Source of the DNA: CAZQVN01 sp964596775 | Lineage (GTDB): Bacteria > Eisenbacteria > RBG-16-71-46 > JABDJR01 > JAWXBZ01 | Direction: 5' to 3' | Length of the DNA stretch: 35,261 bases | Assembly: GCA_964596775.1 (NCBI GenBank) | Contig: CAZQVN010000037.1 | Location: 1 to 35,261 of the forward strand | In this document: positions 14,448-22,419 of the stretch, one piece after another | Layout: every line of letters begins with the position of its first letter | Position numbering within the stretch: position 1 is the stretch's first letter | Made by a program: the position numbers and the translations under genes | Notes under the pieces: generated by a model | Databases searched by the model: none | What the model was told of the DNA's origin: nothing | The model's input: the letters and a program-made list of their open reading frames with translations, nothing else

Positions 14448-15800
14448 ATGCGTCACCGGCTACCCGCCCTCCTCTGTTTTCTTTCCGCGGTGTCCGTCCT
14501 TGCCGCGCTTCGGCCGCTGACCGGACTGACAACCGCCGCCGGCAACGGCCCCGTCCTGTTTTTCGGCATGTCGGTCATGTCCGTCGCGTATCTTGCCGCC
14601 CTGCTCGCGGCCCGCCGGTTCCCCTTCCCGGCGCTGATGGTCCTCCTGGCCGGTCTCGCGTTCCGGCTGCCGCTCGTCGGCGCTCCCCCCGTTCTTTCCG
14701 ACGACGTCCATCGCTACATCTGGGACGGCCGCGTCGGCCTGGCCGGAGAGAATCCGTTCCGGCATGCCCCGTCCGACACGGCGCTGGCGTTTCTCCGGAA
14801 TCCGGAGTGGCAGAACATCAACAATCCGGACCTCGTGACGATCTACCCGCCGGTCGCCCAGGCGTTTTTCATGCTTGCCGCCCTGGCTCTTCCCGGGGTG
14901 ACCGGCATCAAGCTCCTGCTCGTCCTTGTCGACCTCCTCCTGGCTCTCCTGGTCTGGAGGTACGCGGCCTCCGGCCCGGGGCAGGCGTGGCGCCTCGTCC
15001 TTTACTGGTGGCATCCGCTGCCGATCCTCGAGTTCGCCTGGTCCGGTCACGTGGATGTTCTCGGGATGCTGCTGCTGACCGGGGCCGTGGCGGCGGTTTC
15101 GCGAACACGTTCGGCCGGCGGTGTCGACGTGGCTGAACAGCGGCGACCGCACGAACTCCTGGGCGCCGTTCTTCTTGCCGGGTCCGTTCTCGTGAAGTTC
15201 ATTTCCGTTGCGGCGGCTCCGTTTCTCCTGGGCCGTCGCTGGGCGGCGGCCGGAACCGTTTTCGTCCTGAGCGCGGCCGTTGCGTACCTCCCGTTTCTCG
15301 GTTCCGGCGTCGACCCGTTCGGCAGCCTGGGCACGTACGCCGCGAAGTGGCGGTCCAACGACTTCCTCTTTGCGTTCCTTCAGCGCCCGGGCACTCCCGC
15401 CGATCAGGACATGCGCCTGACCGAAGCCAAGCTCCTTGCGCTGGCGATCGTGGTGATGGTGGCCGTTCTCGCGGCACTGCTCCGCGCCTCCCGCCCGGGC
15501 GCCCTGCTCGCGGTGATGGGAACGGCGATTCTCGTGTCGCCGACCGTGCATCCCTGGTACCTGGCCTGGCTGATTCCGCTCCTCTGCTTCCGCTTTTCGC
15601 CGGCGTGGCTCTGCGTCACGCTGACGGCTCTCGTGGCTTACCACCCCCTGCCCGGTTTCGCCGCCGGCAACGGATGGCACGAGTCGACCGCGCTGAAGGG
15701 GCTGGTCATCGCGCCGTTCCTGCTTCTTGCCTGCCTGGAGGGACTGCGTTTTCTGGGGGTCAGGCGCCCGGAGCCGCGGGGTGAGGCACTGCCTTCGTGA
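14448..15800 (+). CDS. GT-C-fold polytopic membrane glycosyltransferase (GT87/mannosyltransferase-like)
   Basis: This 450-residue protein has about ten to twelve hydrophobic segments. After the first few helices the loop LSDDVHRYIWDGRVGLAGENPF carries the paired acidic residues expected of GT-C enzymes that use polyprenyl-phosphate sugars. YPPVAQAFFMLAAL and a later TVHPWYLAWLIPLL also fit the GT87/DUF2029 and actinobacterial alpha-mannosyltransferase style. It would add a sugar on the outer face of the inner membrane; donor and acceptor cannot be told from sequence. The start lies only 24 bases from that of divergent pyk. The last 41 bases overlap tail-to-tail with the GT2 gene on the other strand. 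The clustering with GT2, and YjbH-like genes a few kilobases away, suggests surface glycan synthesis. Confidence 0.78.
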   Translation: MRHRLPALLCFLSAVSVLAALRPLTGLTTAAGNGPVLFFGMSVMSVAYLAALLAARRFPFPALMVLLAGLAFRLPLVGAPPVLSDDVHRYIWDGRVGLAGENPFRHAPSDTALAFLRNPEWQNINNPDLVTIYPPVAQAFFMLAALALPGVTGIKLLLVLVDLLLALLVWRYAASGPGQAWRLVLYWWHPLPILEFAWSGHVDVLGMLLLTGAVAAVSRTRSAGGVDVAEQRRPHELLGAVLLAGSVLVKFISVAAAPFLLGRRWAAAGTVFVLSAAVAYLPFLGSGVDPFGSLGTYAAKWRSNDFLFAFLQRPGTPADQDMRLTEAKLLALAIVVMVAVLAALLRASRPGALLAVMGTAILVSPTVHPWYLAWLIPLLCFRFSPAWLCVTLTALVAYHPLPGFAAGNGWHESTALKGLVIAPFLLLACLEGLRFLGVRRPEPRGEALPS

Positions 15801-17259
15801 AATTCCGAAGGCGGGCATGCCGAAGGGATGTGACGCCCACGTAGAGAAAGCCCGAACTGTAGAGGAACAGAAACGGCGTGACGAGATACTGGGCGCTGAG
15901 CACGCTGTAGACGGTGGCGGCTCCGGTGTAGAGCCCGAGCAGGATTTCGAGAGCTGAAATCCAGGTGGACGGGACCCGGTACTTCTTCCCCTTCCAGCCG
16001 TCCGCGCGGGTTTTCAGGTCGTATTTCGGTGTGCGGTTGAAGTCGCTCCGGATGCCGGCAAGCGCTTCGATGATGGCGCGGACGTTGTTGAGAGCGATTC
16101 CCATCCCCATGGCGATCATGACCGGCACCATGGCCAGCTGGCGGGGCCAGTCCCTGCGGATCTGCTTCTGCGAATACATGTAGAGGAACGGATGGCCGAG
16201 GCTGGCCACGATGAGAACCGTGGCCCACCGGAAAGCGCCCTCGACCTGGGGAACCCGGTCGTGCAGCGCGAGCGCCGGCATGGTCATGACTGCAAGGGCG
16301 AGCAGCAGCGGATAGACGGCATGGTTCGTGAGGTGCACGAACGCCTGGAACTTGAGGAACGCCGGCCTTCTCGAACGGAAAATCGCCGGGAGCAGCTTGA
16401 CCGCCGTCTGGACGGAACCCTTGGCCCAGCGGAACTGCTGCCCCTTGAAACCGTTCACCTCGGCGGGGAGCTCCGCCGGACAGACCAGGTCGGGAAGGAA
16501 CAGGAACCTCCAGCCGGCCAGCTGGGCCCGGTAGGAGAGGTCGAGGTCTTCGGTCAGCGTGTCGTCCTGCCAGTTGCCGGCGTCCAGAATGGCCTGCCGG
16601 CGCCAGATTCCCGCGGTGCCGTTGAAGTTGATGAACACCCCGGAGCGATTGCGCGCCGTCTGCTCCACGAGAAAATGACCGTCCAGGGCCATCGCCTGGA
16701 TTCGGGTCAGCAGGGAGTAGCCTTCGTTGAGATGCCCCCAGCGCGTCTGGACCATGCCGATCGAGGGATCGCGAAACCGGGGCACGGTTCCGCTCAGGAA
16801 CCCGGCGGGAGGCACGAAGTCGGCGTCGAACACGGCGATCAGGTCGCCGCGTGCCTTGTCGAGTCCTTCCCGCAGGGCGCCTCCCTTGAAGCCCTTTCGG
16901 TCGGTTCGATGGATATGGGCGATCGAATACCCGAGCGCGGTCTTTTCCGCCACGATTTCCCGAACCAGGTCCACCGTGTCGTCGGTGGAGTCGTCGAGCA
17001 ACTGGATCTCGAACCGGTCCCTGGGATAGTCGAAGGCACAGACGGCGTCCACAAGCCGCCGGACGACATAGATTTCGTTGAACAGCGGCAGTTGAACGGT
17101 GACGAACGGCACGTCGTCGTCGAGGCCCGCGGATGTTTCGGTCCGGCGACGGTGACGGTGGTACAGCCACGTCATCAGGTAGGCATGGGCCCCGTAAACG
17201 AACAGGGCAAACGCCAGCAGAAAATAGAAAACAAGAAACAGCAGGGCTGAATTCGGCAT
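15760..17259 (-). CDS. Cellulose-synthase-like processive GT2 glycosyltransferase (membrane)
   Basis: This 499-residue inner-membrane family 2 glycosyltransferase has an N-terminal helix (about 5-30) and a cytoplasmic GT-A domain. The conserved residues are present: VTVQLPLFNE near 54-62, LLDDSTDD with Asp89/Asp90, FDAD at 144-147, the TED catalytic base at 236-238 and QQFRW at 274-278. The QxxRW motif marks processive enzymes such as cellulose and glucomannan synthases. Several membrane helices follow, with no PilZ domain. The best guess is a beta-glucan or glucomannan-type polymerase, possibly CslA-like; the product is not certain. Its ATG shares one base with the stop of the upstream S8 protease (TGATG), so the two are probably translationally coupled. 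Its 3' end overlaps the GT-C gene by 41 bases. Confidence 0.9.
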   Translation of the reverse strand: MPNSALLFLVFYFLLAFALFVYGAHAYLMTWLYHRHRRRTETSAGLDDDVPFVTVQLPLFNEIYVVRRLVDAVCAFDYPRDRFEIQLLDDSTDDTVDLVREIVAEKTALGYSIAHIHRTDRKGFKGGALREGLDKARGDLIAVFDADFVPPAGFLSGTVPRFRDPSIGMVQTRWGHLNEGYSLLTRIQAMALDGHFLVEQTARNRSGVFINFNGTAGIWRRQAILDAGNWQDDTLTEDLDLSYRAQLAGWRFLFLPDLVCPAELPAEVNGFKGQQFRWAKGSVQTAVKLLPAIFRSRRPAFLKFQAFVHLTNHAVYPLLLALAVMTMPALALHDRVPQVEGAFRWATVLIVASLGHPFLYMYSQKQIRRDWPRQLAMVPVMIAMGMGIALNNVRAIIEALAGIRSDFNRTPKYDLKTRADGWKGKKYRVPSTWISALEILLGLYTGAATVYSVLSAQYLVTPFLFLYSSGFLYVGVTSLRHARLRNFTKAVPHPAAPGA

Positions 17260-19829
17260 CAGGGTCGTTTCAGGATCATTTTTCGAGTCTCACTGCCGGA
17301 CCGGGACGCGAGCCGGTAGAAATACACGCCGTTCGGCAGGTCCCGGCCGTCGTCGCCGGTGCCGTCCCAGATGGTCTCGTTCCGGCCGGCGGGCAGAATG
17401 CCGTCGGCGAGAGTGCGCACCGGTTTTCCGGAAATGTCGAACACCTTCAGGCCGACGGTTCCCGCGACGGGCAGGTCGAACGCGATCGTGGTCGAGGTGG
17501 AAAACGGGTTCGGGCCGTTCTGAAGCAGGGACAGTCTCGGTGCGCCGGCCCTGGCCAGCAGCGGTCCGAACGTGTCCACCCGCCCTTCCAGGTCGAGCGA
17601 CTCGACGAGGTACCAGTAATCCGTCCCTGGCGTGACATCGTCATCGAGGAACTCGAACCGGGGGCCGCCGGTGAGGAGCGACTCCGTCAGCCGCTCAAAC
17701 GGCCCGGCCTCGTTCCGGCTGCGCGATACATGGAAACCGAGAAACGGGTCGTCCCCCTGGACGATCCAGCGCAGGCGGACGTTGCCGTTGTCCGGAAACG
17801 CCTCGAGCAGGCCCAAGTAGACGGGCGTTCCGAACTCCAAAGCCTTCATGACTTCGAGTTTTCCGGCTCCGTACGTGTTGTTTTCCTCGGTTCCGGTGAA
17901 GGAATCGCGCCGTGCCGTTTCCTTGAGCCGTGTGCGGATCTGGGTCGGGGTTTCCGTGGGGTATCGCTCGAGCAGGAGCGCCACGGCACCGGCCACCTGC
18001 GGCGAAGCCTGGCTGGTGCCCTGGTTGATATGGTGTTTTCCGTCGGTGAGGTTGAAGTCGTTGCTCGTGGTCGCGGCGGAACTGCGCGCGGAGGCAATCC
18101 CCTGTCCGGGCGCGACGAGATCCGGAGCCGGCGTTCCGTCACGGAGCGGTCCCGGGCTGGAAAAGCTGGCGATCCTTCCGATGTCCGCGTCGGTCATTCC
18201 CACGTACTGGCGGACGCCGTTCACCGCGGTCCACTGCCGTTTCGTGATGTAGGCCCCGACGCTGATGACGTTGAGGGCCGAGGCGGGGGAGCCGACGATG
18301 TGGGAATTGGCGGCGCCGATTCCGAATGACGGAGATCCGCCGCCGGCTCCGAGGAGGGCCGCCGAGATCCAGAAGTCGATGACGCCGGACACGATCGGCC
18401 CCTTGCGATAGGCGATGATCTTCCAGGTTCCGGACTTCGGCAATCCGCAGTTGAACGACGACGTGGGCTCGGTGATCTCGATGTAGATCTCGTTGTCGCC
18501 GTTCGACGGCGGGGCGACCGGCTTGTTGTTCTCGATGTAGACCCGCCCTTCCTGCGTTCCGTTGATGCAGGTCGTGAAGCTGAAGTCCCTGAGCACCTCG
18601 TTCGTCCGCTTTCCGGCCGGCGACTCGACACGGAAGGAAAAGTTGTCGGCTCCCTCGTACCAGCCGTCGATGACGATGAAATCGTTGAGCGGATTCGTTC
18701 CCGGGTTCGGCGTGTATGTCGGGATCGTGAACGTGAAAACCATGCTGTCGGTGTCCGCGCTGAAGATCTGCCGGGCATGGATGTTCGGAGTGTTCGGGTT
18801 GTTCGTCGGATTGCCTTCGTTCCCCGCCGCGGCCACGATGATCCGCCCGGCCCCGGTCAAGTTGCTGATGGCCTGGTCGAACAGGGACGTGCCGTCATGG
18901 GGGCCGTCCTGGGTTCCGAGGCTGAGGTTCACCACGGCGGGGCGCACACCCGCCTTGGAGAAGATGTAGCTCACGGCGTCCGTCACATCACCGGTGAGAA
19001 ACGTCGTCTTCACGAAGATGATGTCGCTTTCGGGCGCGACCCCGATGAAGCGGTCGGCCGGCTGGCCGTTCCCCGTGTCCGATCCGTCGCCGGCGGCGAT
19101 GCCGGCCACGTGCGTGCCGTGCCCGCTGAAGTCGCTCTGGATGGCCGTCCCGGCGTTGATCTGCGCCGCGGTCCACTCGGAGCCGTAATTGAACGGCTGG
19201 GGCTTCGTTCCGGCGGACGATGTCTGGTCCCAGCAGAAGTTGATCCGGGTCTGGTTGGACGGGTCGCGGAAGTCGCCGTGCTGGAGGTCTATGCCCGTGT
19301 CCACGATGCCGACCACGACATTCCGGCCGGTGTACCCGGTGGCCGGAAACGGGGGAGCCGTGGAGCCGTTGGCCTGGTCCGCGTGACTCGCGATCCGGCT
19401 GACGTCGAGAACCGGCTTCAGGGGCCGGCTCATTTCCACTTCGCGGATTCCGGGGAGGGTTTCGATGAGATCCAGCGCGTCGAGCGGGATCGTGATCGTC
19501 ACGATGTCGCCGACCCGCGTGCGCGGCGACAGCCCCTGCGCGCGGAGACTGGATTCTCCCTCGGGACCGAGGAGCATGAGGCAGTCGACGGAGAGGCCCG
19601 ATCGATCCGGGAGTACATCGATGCCCGGATACAGCACGGAGAGCCCGGCCTTCGCCGTTTCCGGCTGCAGGCGGACCTGCCGCGTTTCCTCCTGGCGCTC
19701 CCGAAGGCTCCGCAGCCGCGGGTCGATGCGGGCGGCCGCGTTGGCGTCCTGGACGGTCAGACCAGCGGTCAGGCCGATCCAGATCAGTGCCGCGGGCAGC
19801 AGGCCCGGACGGCCGGAGATGCAGTTCAT
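17259..19829 (-). CDS. Secreted S8 serine protease with Ig/FN3-like and FlgD-type C-terminal modules
   Basis: The protein has 856 residues from ATG 19829, fixed by AAGGAGG six bases upstream. Signal peptide: about 1-32 (ending DANAAA). A prodomain follows. The triad is Asp177 (GIVDTGIDLQHGDF), His237 (SGHGTHVAG) and Ser606 (NQGTSQASPQVAG, where His of the usual PHVAG is Gln), with oxyanion Asn337 (AAAGNEGN). About 200 residues are inserted between Asn and Ser. A fibronectin-III-like region at roughly 675-765 precedes the C-terminal FlgD/Ig-like module (NGPNPFSTSTTIAFDLP, VFDISGKPVRTL, GVYFYRLAS). It is probably exported and cell-associated. It follows moeA by 36 bases with no terminator, and its stop overlaps the GT2 start, so it may sit in one long transcript. 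Confidence 0.93.
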   Translation of the reverse strand: MNCISGRPGLLPAALIWIGLTAGLTVQDANAAARIDPRLRSLRERQEETRQVRLQPETAKAGLSVLYPGIDVLPDRSGLSVDCLMLLGPEGESSLRAQGLSPRTRVGDIVTITIPLDALDLIETLPGIREVEMSRPLKPVLDVSRIASHADQANGSTAPPFPATGYTGRNVVVGIVDTGIDLQHGDFRDPSNQTRINFCWDQTSSAGTKPQPFNYGSEWTAAQINAGTAIQSDFSGHGTHVAGIAAGDGSDTGNGQPADRFIGVAPESDIIFVKTTFLTGDVTDAVSYIFSKAGVRPAVVNLSLGTQDGPHDGTSLFDQAISNLTGAGRIIVAAAGNEGNPTNNPNTPNIHARQIFSADTDSMVFTFTIPTYTPNPGTNPLNDFIVIDGWYEGADNFSFRVESPAGKRTNEVLRDFSFTTCINGTQEGRVYIENNKPVAPPSNGDNEIYIEITEPTSSFNCGLPKSGTWKIIAYRKGPIVSGVIDFWISAALLGAGGGSPSFGIGAANSHIVGSPASALNVISVGAYITKRQWTAVNGVRQYVGMTDADIGRIASFSSPGPLRDGTPAPDLVAPGQGIASARSSAATTSNDFNLTDGKHHINQGTSQASPQVAGAVALLLERYPTETPTQIRTRLKETARRDSFTGTEENNTYGAGKLEVMKALEFGTPVYLGLLEAFPDNGNVRLRWIVQGDDPFLGFHVSRSRNEAGPFERLTESLLTGGPRFEFLDDDVTPGTDYWYLVESLDLEGRVDTFGPLLARAGAPRLSLLQNGPNPFSTSTTIAFDLPVAGTVGLKVFDISGKPVRTLADGILPAGRNETIWDGTGDDGRDLPNGVYFYRLASRSGSETRKMILKRP

Positions 19830-19865
19830 TCGAGCCTCCTTCAGTATCACGGCTGTGTATTCCGT

Positions 19866-21086
19866 TCAGATCTCTTCAACCAGAAGCTGGCAGTCCACCA
19901 GCGACCCTGCCGCGGCGTGCCCGGTTTCCGCCGGAAGGATGACGAATCCATCCGCCAGCGACAGCGACTTGAGCAGGTTGGACCCCTGCGGCCCGGTCTT
20001 TCGGGCCAGGAAGCGTCCGCTTTCGTAGCGGATCTTCGCCCGGACGAACTCGGTGCGACCTTCCGCATGGTGTATCGGCTCTTCGAGCTCCGCCTGAAAC
20101 GTCCTGCGGTGGAGCGTCGTGTGTCCAGCCATTCTCCGGAGCGCCGGCCGGACCAGTTGATCCAGAACGACCAGGGACGATACCGGATTTCCGGGAAGTC
20201 CGAACACCGGTCGTCCATCGATCCTCCCGAAGGCCACCGGCTTTCCGGGGCGGATGGCCACCCGCCAGAACTCCATTGTACCGAGTCGGGCCAGCACCGT
20301 CTTGGTCAGGTCGTAGTCCCCCACGGAAACGCCCCCGGACGATACGACGACATCACACTCGCGGGCCGCCTTCCGGAACAGTTCCTCGATCGCCTCCGGC
20401 GCATCCGGCGCGGTGCCGAAATCCCGACTGGGAAACCCGAGGGCATTGAGATGGGCCGCCAGCGCGAATCGGTTCGAATCCCGGATCTGCCCCGGCCCCG
20501 GCGTGACCTCCGGCGGAACGAGTTCATCTCCAGAAGAGAGCACGCCGACCAGCGGGAGACGGTGAACCGGCACGTCCGTGACGCCAAGAGACGCCAGGAG
20601 GCCCACTTCCGAGGATCGCACCGGAAGCCCGGCGCGCAGCGCGGTTTCCCCCGCCCTGACGTTTTCGCCGCGACGCCGGATGTTTTCGCCGGAACGCACC
20701 ACTCCGGAGATGCGGACGCGACTCCCGTCGGTCTGCGTCCTTTCGACCATGATGACGGCGTCGGCGCCCGCGGGGACGGGCGCACCGGTCATGATCCGGA
20801 TGGCCTGCCCCGCTTCGAGCGCCTTCGCCAACGCCCGGCCCGCCGGGAGATCGCCGACGATGTCGAGTTCGACGGGATGTTCCGCGGAAGCATCGCGAAG
20901 ATCGAGGCTCCTTACCGCGAATCCGTCCATGGCCGAATTGTCCCAGGCCGGCAGGTCGCCGGCGGCGATCACGTCTTCGGCGAGAACCCGTCCCCGCGCG
21001 TCGGTAAACCGGACCCGTTCCGCCGGAAGCACCGGAATTCCGGCAAGGATCCGGTTTCCGGCTTCCTCGAGGGTGAGAAGGCTCAT
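19866..21086 (-). CDS. moeA: Molybdopterin molybdenumtransferase MoeA
   Basis: This 406-residue protein has normal MoeA length. MoeA inserts molybdate into adenylylated molybdopterin in the cytoplasm, the last general step of molybdenum cofactor synthesis. Diagnostic motifs: GRVLAEDVIAAGDLPAWDNSAMDGFAV near 50-75, MTGAPVPAGADAVIMVERT, GENIRRRGENVRAGE, SSGGVSVGDYD in the MPT-binding domain, and GKPVAFGRIDGRPVFGLPGNPVSS. Domain IV is complete. ATG 21086 overlaps the mogA stop by four bases (ATGA), and an upstream in-frame extension lacks family similarity. It is the third gene of moaC-mogA-moeA. The customer enzyme is probably the molybdenum hydroxylase at 25525-29166. Confidence 0.95.
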   Translation of the reverse strand: MSLLTLEEAGNRILAGIPVLPAERVRFTDARGRVLAEDVIAAGDLPAWDNSAMDGFAVRSLDLRDASAEHPVELDIVGDLPAGRALAKALEAGQAIRIMTGAPVPAGADAVIMVERTQTDGSRVRISGVVRSGENIRRRGENVRAGETALRAGLPVRSSEVGLLASLGVTDVPVHRLPLVGVLSSGDELVPPEVTPGPGQIRDSNRFALAAHLNALGFPSRDFGTAPDAPEAIEELFRKAARECDVVVSSGGVSVGDYDLTKTVLARLGTMEFWRVAIRPGKPVAFGRIDGRPVFGLPGNPVSSLVVLDQLVRPALRRMAGHTTLHRRTFQAELEEPIHHAEGRTEFVRAKIRYESGRFLARKTGPQGSNLLKSLSLADGFVILPAETGHAAAGSLVDCQLLVEEI

Positions 21087-21601
21087 GAAATTTCGGTATC
21101 GGCCGCGGTGTGCTGCCGGATGGCGCCGGAAAGAACGCGGAGTGCATGGGGAAGCACGGGGGCGAGCACGTCCAGACACTGGCGCACCCCCTTCGGGCTT
21201 CCCGGCAGGTTGACGATCAAGGTGGTTCCACGGATTCCGGCCACCCCGCGGGAGAGAACCGCAAGCGGCGTGTGACGGACCGTTTCCCGGCGCATCGCTT
21301 CGGCCAGCCCCGGGGCCTCGCGTTCGATCACGCCGCGAGTGGCCTCCGGCGTGACGTCGCGTTCGGCGAACCCGGTGCCGCCGGTGGTCAGAATGAGGTC
21401 CACGCGATCGCGGTCGGTCCAGTCGATCAGGCAGGCGGCGATGGCCTCCCGCTCGTCGGGCACGGTTTTCCGCACGCGCACCCGGCCGCCGATCTCCTCG
21501 ACGAAGACGGAGGCCACCTGGCCGCTTTCGTCCCGGCGATCTCCTGCCGAGGCGGAATCGCTCACCGTCAGGACGGCGGCCGTGAACGGTGGACGGGTCA
21601 C
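21083..21601 (-). CDS. mogA: Molybdopterin adenylyltransferase MogA/MoaB-type
   Basis: This 172-residue protein belongs to the MogA/MoaB family, which activates molybdopterin with ATP before MoeA adds molybdate. Motifs: LTVSDSASAGDRRDESG at the N-terminus, VPDEREAI, LILTTGGTGFAERDVTPEAT in the MPT-binding loop, and NLPGSPKGVRQCL near the C-terminus. The start is GTG at 21601, sharing four bases with the moaC stop (GTGA). Its stop overlaps the moeA start in the same way, so the trio is tightly coupled. MogA and MoaB cannot be separated confidently by eye; in bacteria that lack one, the other does the job. Confidence 0.9.
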   Translation of the reverse strand: MTRPPFTAAVLTVSDSASAGDRRDESGQVASVFVEEIGGRVRVRKTVPDEREAIAACLIDWTDRDRVDLILTTGGTGFAERDVTPEATRGVIEREAPGLAEAMRRETVRHTPLAVLSRGVAGIRGTTLIVNLPGSPKGVRQCLDVLAPVLPHALRVLSGAIRQHTAADTEIS

Positions 21602-22146
21602 CGGCGCGGGCCTTTCCGGGCCGGCGCGACGGTGTTGCCGGAACGACCGGAGCGGTCCGCTTCAGCCCGCCGGTAGGTGCCGCTTCGCCCCCCTTCCTTT
21701 TCCAGAAGAAGGATGTTCTCGATCACGATGGACTTGTCCACCGCTTTCAGCATGTCGTACAGCGTCAGGGCTGCTCCCGCGACCGCGGTCAACGCTTCCA
21801 TTTCCACGCCGGTGGGGCCGTTCGTGCGTACCTCGGCCGTGATGCGGATCTCGCCCGCTTTCGGGTCCGTCTCCAGGTCGACCCGGACGTGGGTCAGGGG
21901 CAGGGGGTGACAGAGCGGGATCCACTCGGATGTCTTCTTGGCCGCCTGGATCCCGGCCAGGCGGGCGGCTGCCAGCGCGTCGCCTTTCTTCAACGTGTTG
22001 TCCTGCAATGCCTTGATGGCCTGGGCGCCGAGTCGGAGGCGTCCCGACGCCACGGCGCGGCGGGTCGTGACCGGTTTCTCCCCGACATCGACCATGCGGA
22101 CCGCGCCCCGATCATCCACATGGGTGAGTTTTCTGTTCGAGGCCAT
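21598..22146 (-). CDS. moaC: Cyclic pyranopterin monophosphate synthase MoaC
   Basis: This 182-residue protein forms cyclic pyranopterin monophosphate from the MoaA product in the first stage of molybdenum cofactor synthesis. Clear motifs: LTHVDDRGAVRMVDVGEKPVTTR at the N-terminus, KKGDALAAARLAGIQAAKKTSEWIPLCHPLPLTHV with the active-site His/Pro region, VRTNGPTGVEMEALTAV, and LYDMLKAVDKSIVIENILLLEKEGG with the catalytic lysine. ATG 22146 has GGAG four bases upstream and begins at the conserved block, so the longer upstream frame is ignored. It is first in a three-gene unit with a good promoter candidate just upstream. moaA, moaD and moaE are not in the window. Confidence 0.96.
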   Translation of the reverse strand: MASNRKLTHVDDRGAVRMVDVGEKPVTTRRAVASGRLRLGAQAIKALQDNTLKKGDALAAARLAGIQAAKKTSEWIPLCHPLPLTHVRVDLETDPKAGEIRITAEVRTNGPTGVEMEALTAVAGAALTLYDMLKAVDKSIVIENILLLEKEGGRSGTYRRAEADRSGRSGNTVAPARKGPRR

Positions 22147-22181
22147 GTATCTCCGAACTCTGGATATGGTTGTCATTAAAC

Positions 22182-22210
22182 AGGTTAGGCTGTTCCAGCG
22201 GGGTTGTCCA
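22182..22210 (-). promoter_or_regulatory. Candidate promoter of moaC-mogA-moeA
   Basis: On the minus strand TGGACA (22210-22205), a 17-base spacer and TAACCT (22187-22182) lie about 30 bases before moaC. The -35 matches at 5 of 6 positions and the -10 at 3 of 6. The short leader leaves no room for the long Moco riboswitch found in some gamma-proteobacteria. Confidence 0.45.
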
Positions 22211-22331
22211 CCTTCTCGAGGCCCCTGTGCCACAAGCCTATGGGGGGGACCGTAAACGGTCAAGAGGTTGGAGAATAACAAGAAACCTCGGGGCCGCGCC
22301 GGTGTCTGAGAGCCGGCACGGGAACTTTCAG

Positions 22332-22360
22332 TGGTCCTGCCTCCGGGCCGATGCTACAAT
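22332..22360 (+). promoter_or_regulatory. Candidate promoter of ccdA-tlpA-like unit
   Basis: TGGTCC (22332-22337), a 17-base spacer and an extended -10 TGCTACAAT (TACAAT at 22355-22360) lie about 60 bases before ATG 22420. The -10 matches at 5 of 6 positions and carries the TG extension, which compensates for a weak -35. It is divergent from the moaC promoter. Confidence 0.5.
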
Positions 22361-22419
22361 CAGCGCCCTGCGACCACCCTGTAACGTGAATCCACTCAAA
22401 GAGGTACCAGAACAGAACC

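Noticed and set aside
18777..21275. 832-codon plus-strand open frame
   Set aside because: It lies opposite the second S8 protease and moeA, both certain by motif. The product is low-complexity Arg/Gly/His-rich.
22147..22419. Possible Moco riboswitch in front of moaC
   Set aside because: The likely promoter leaves a leader of only about 30 bases, and no element of that riboswitch's size or layout is visible.
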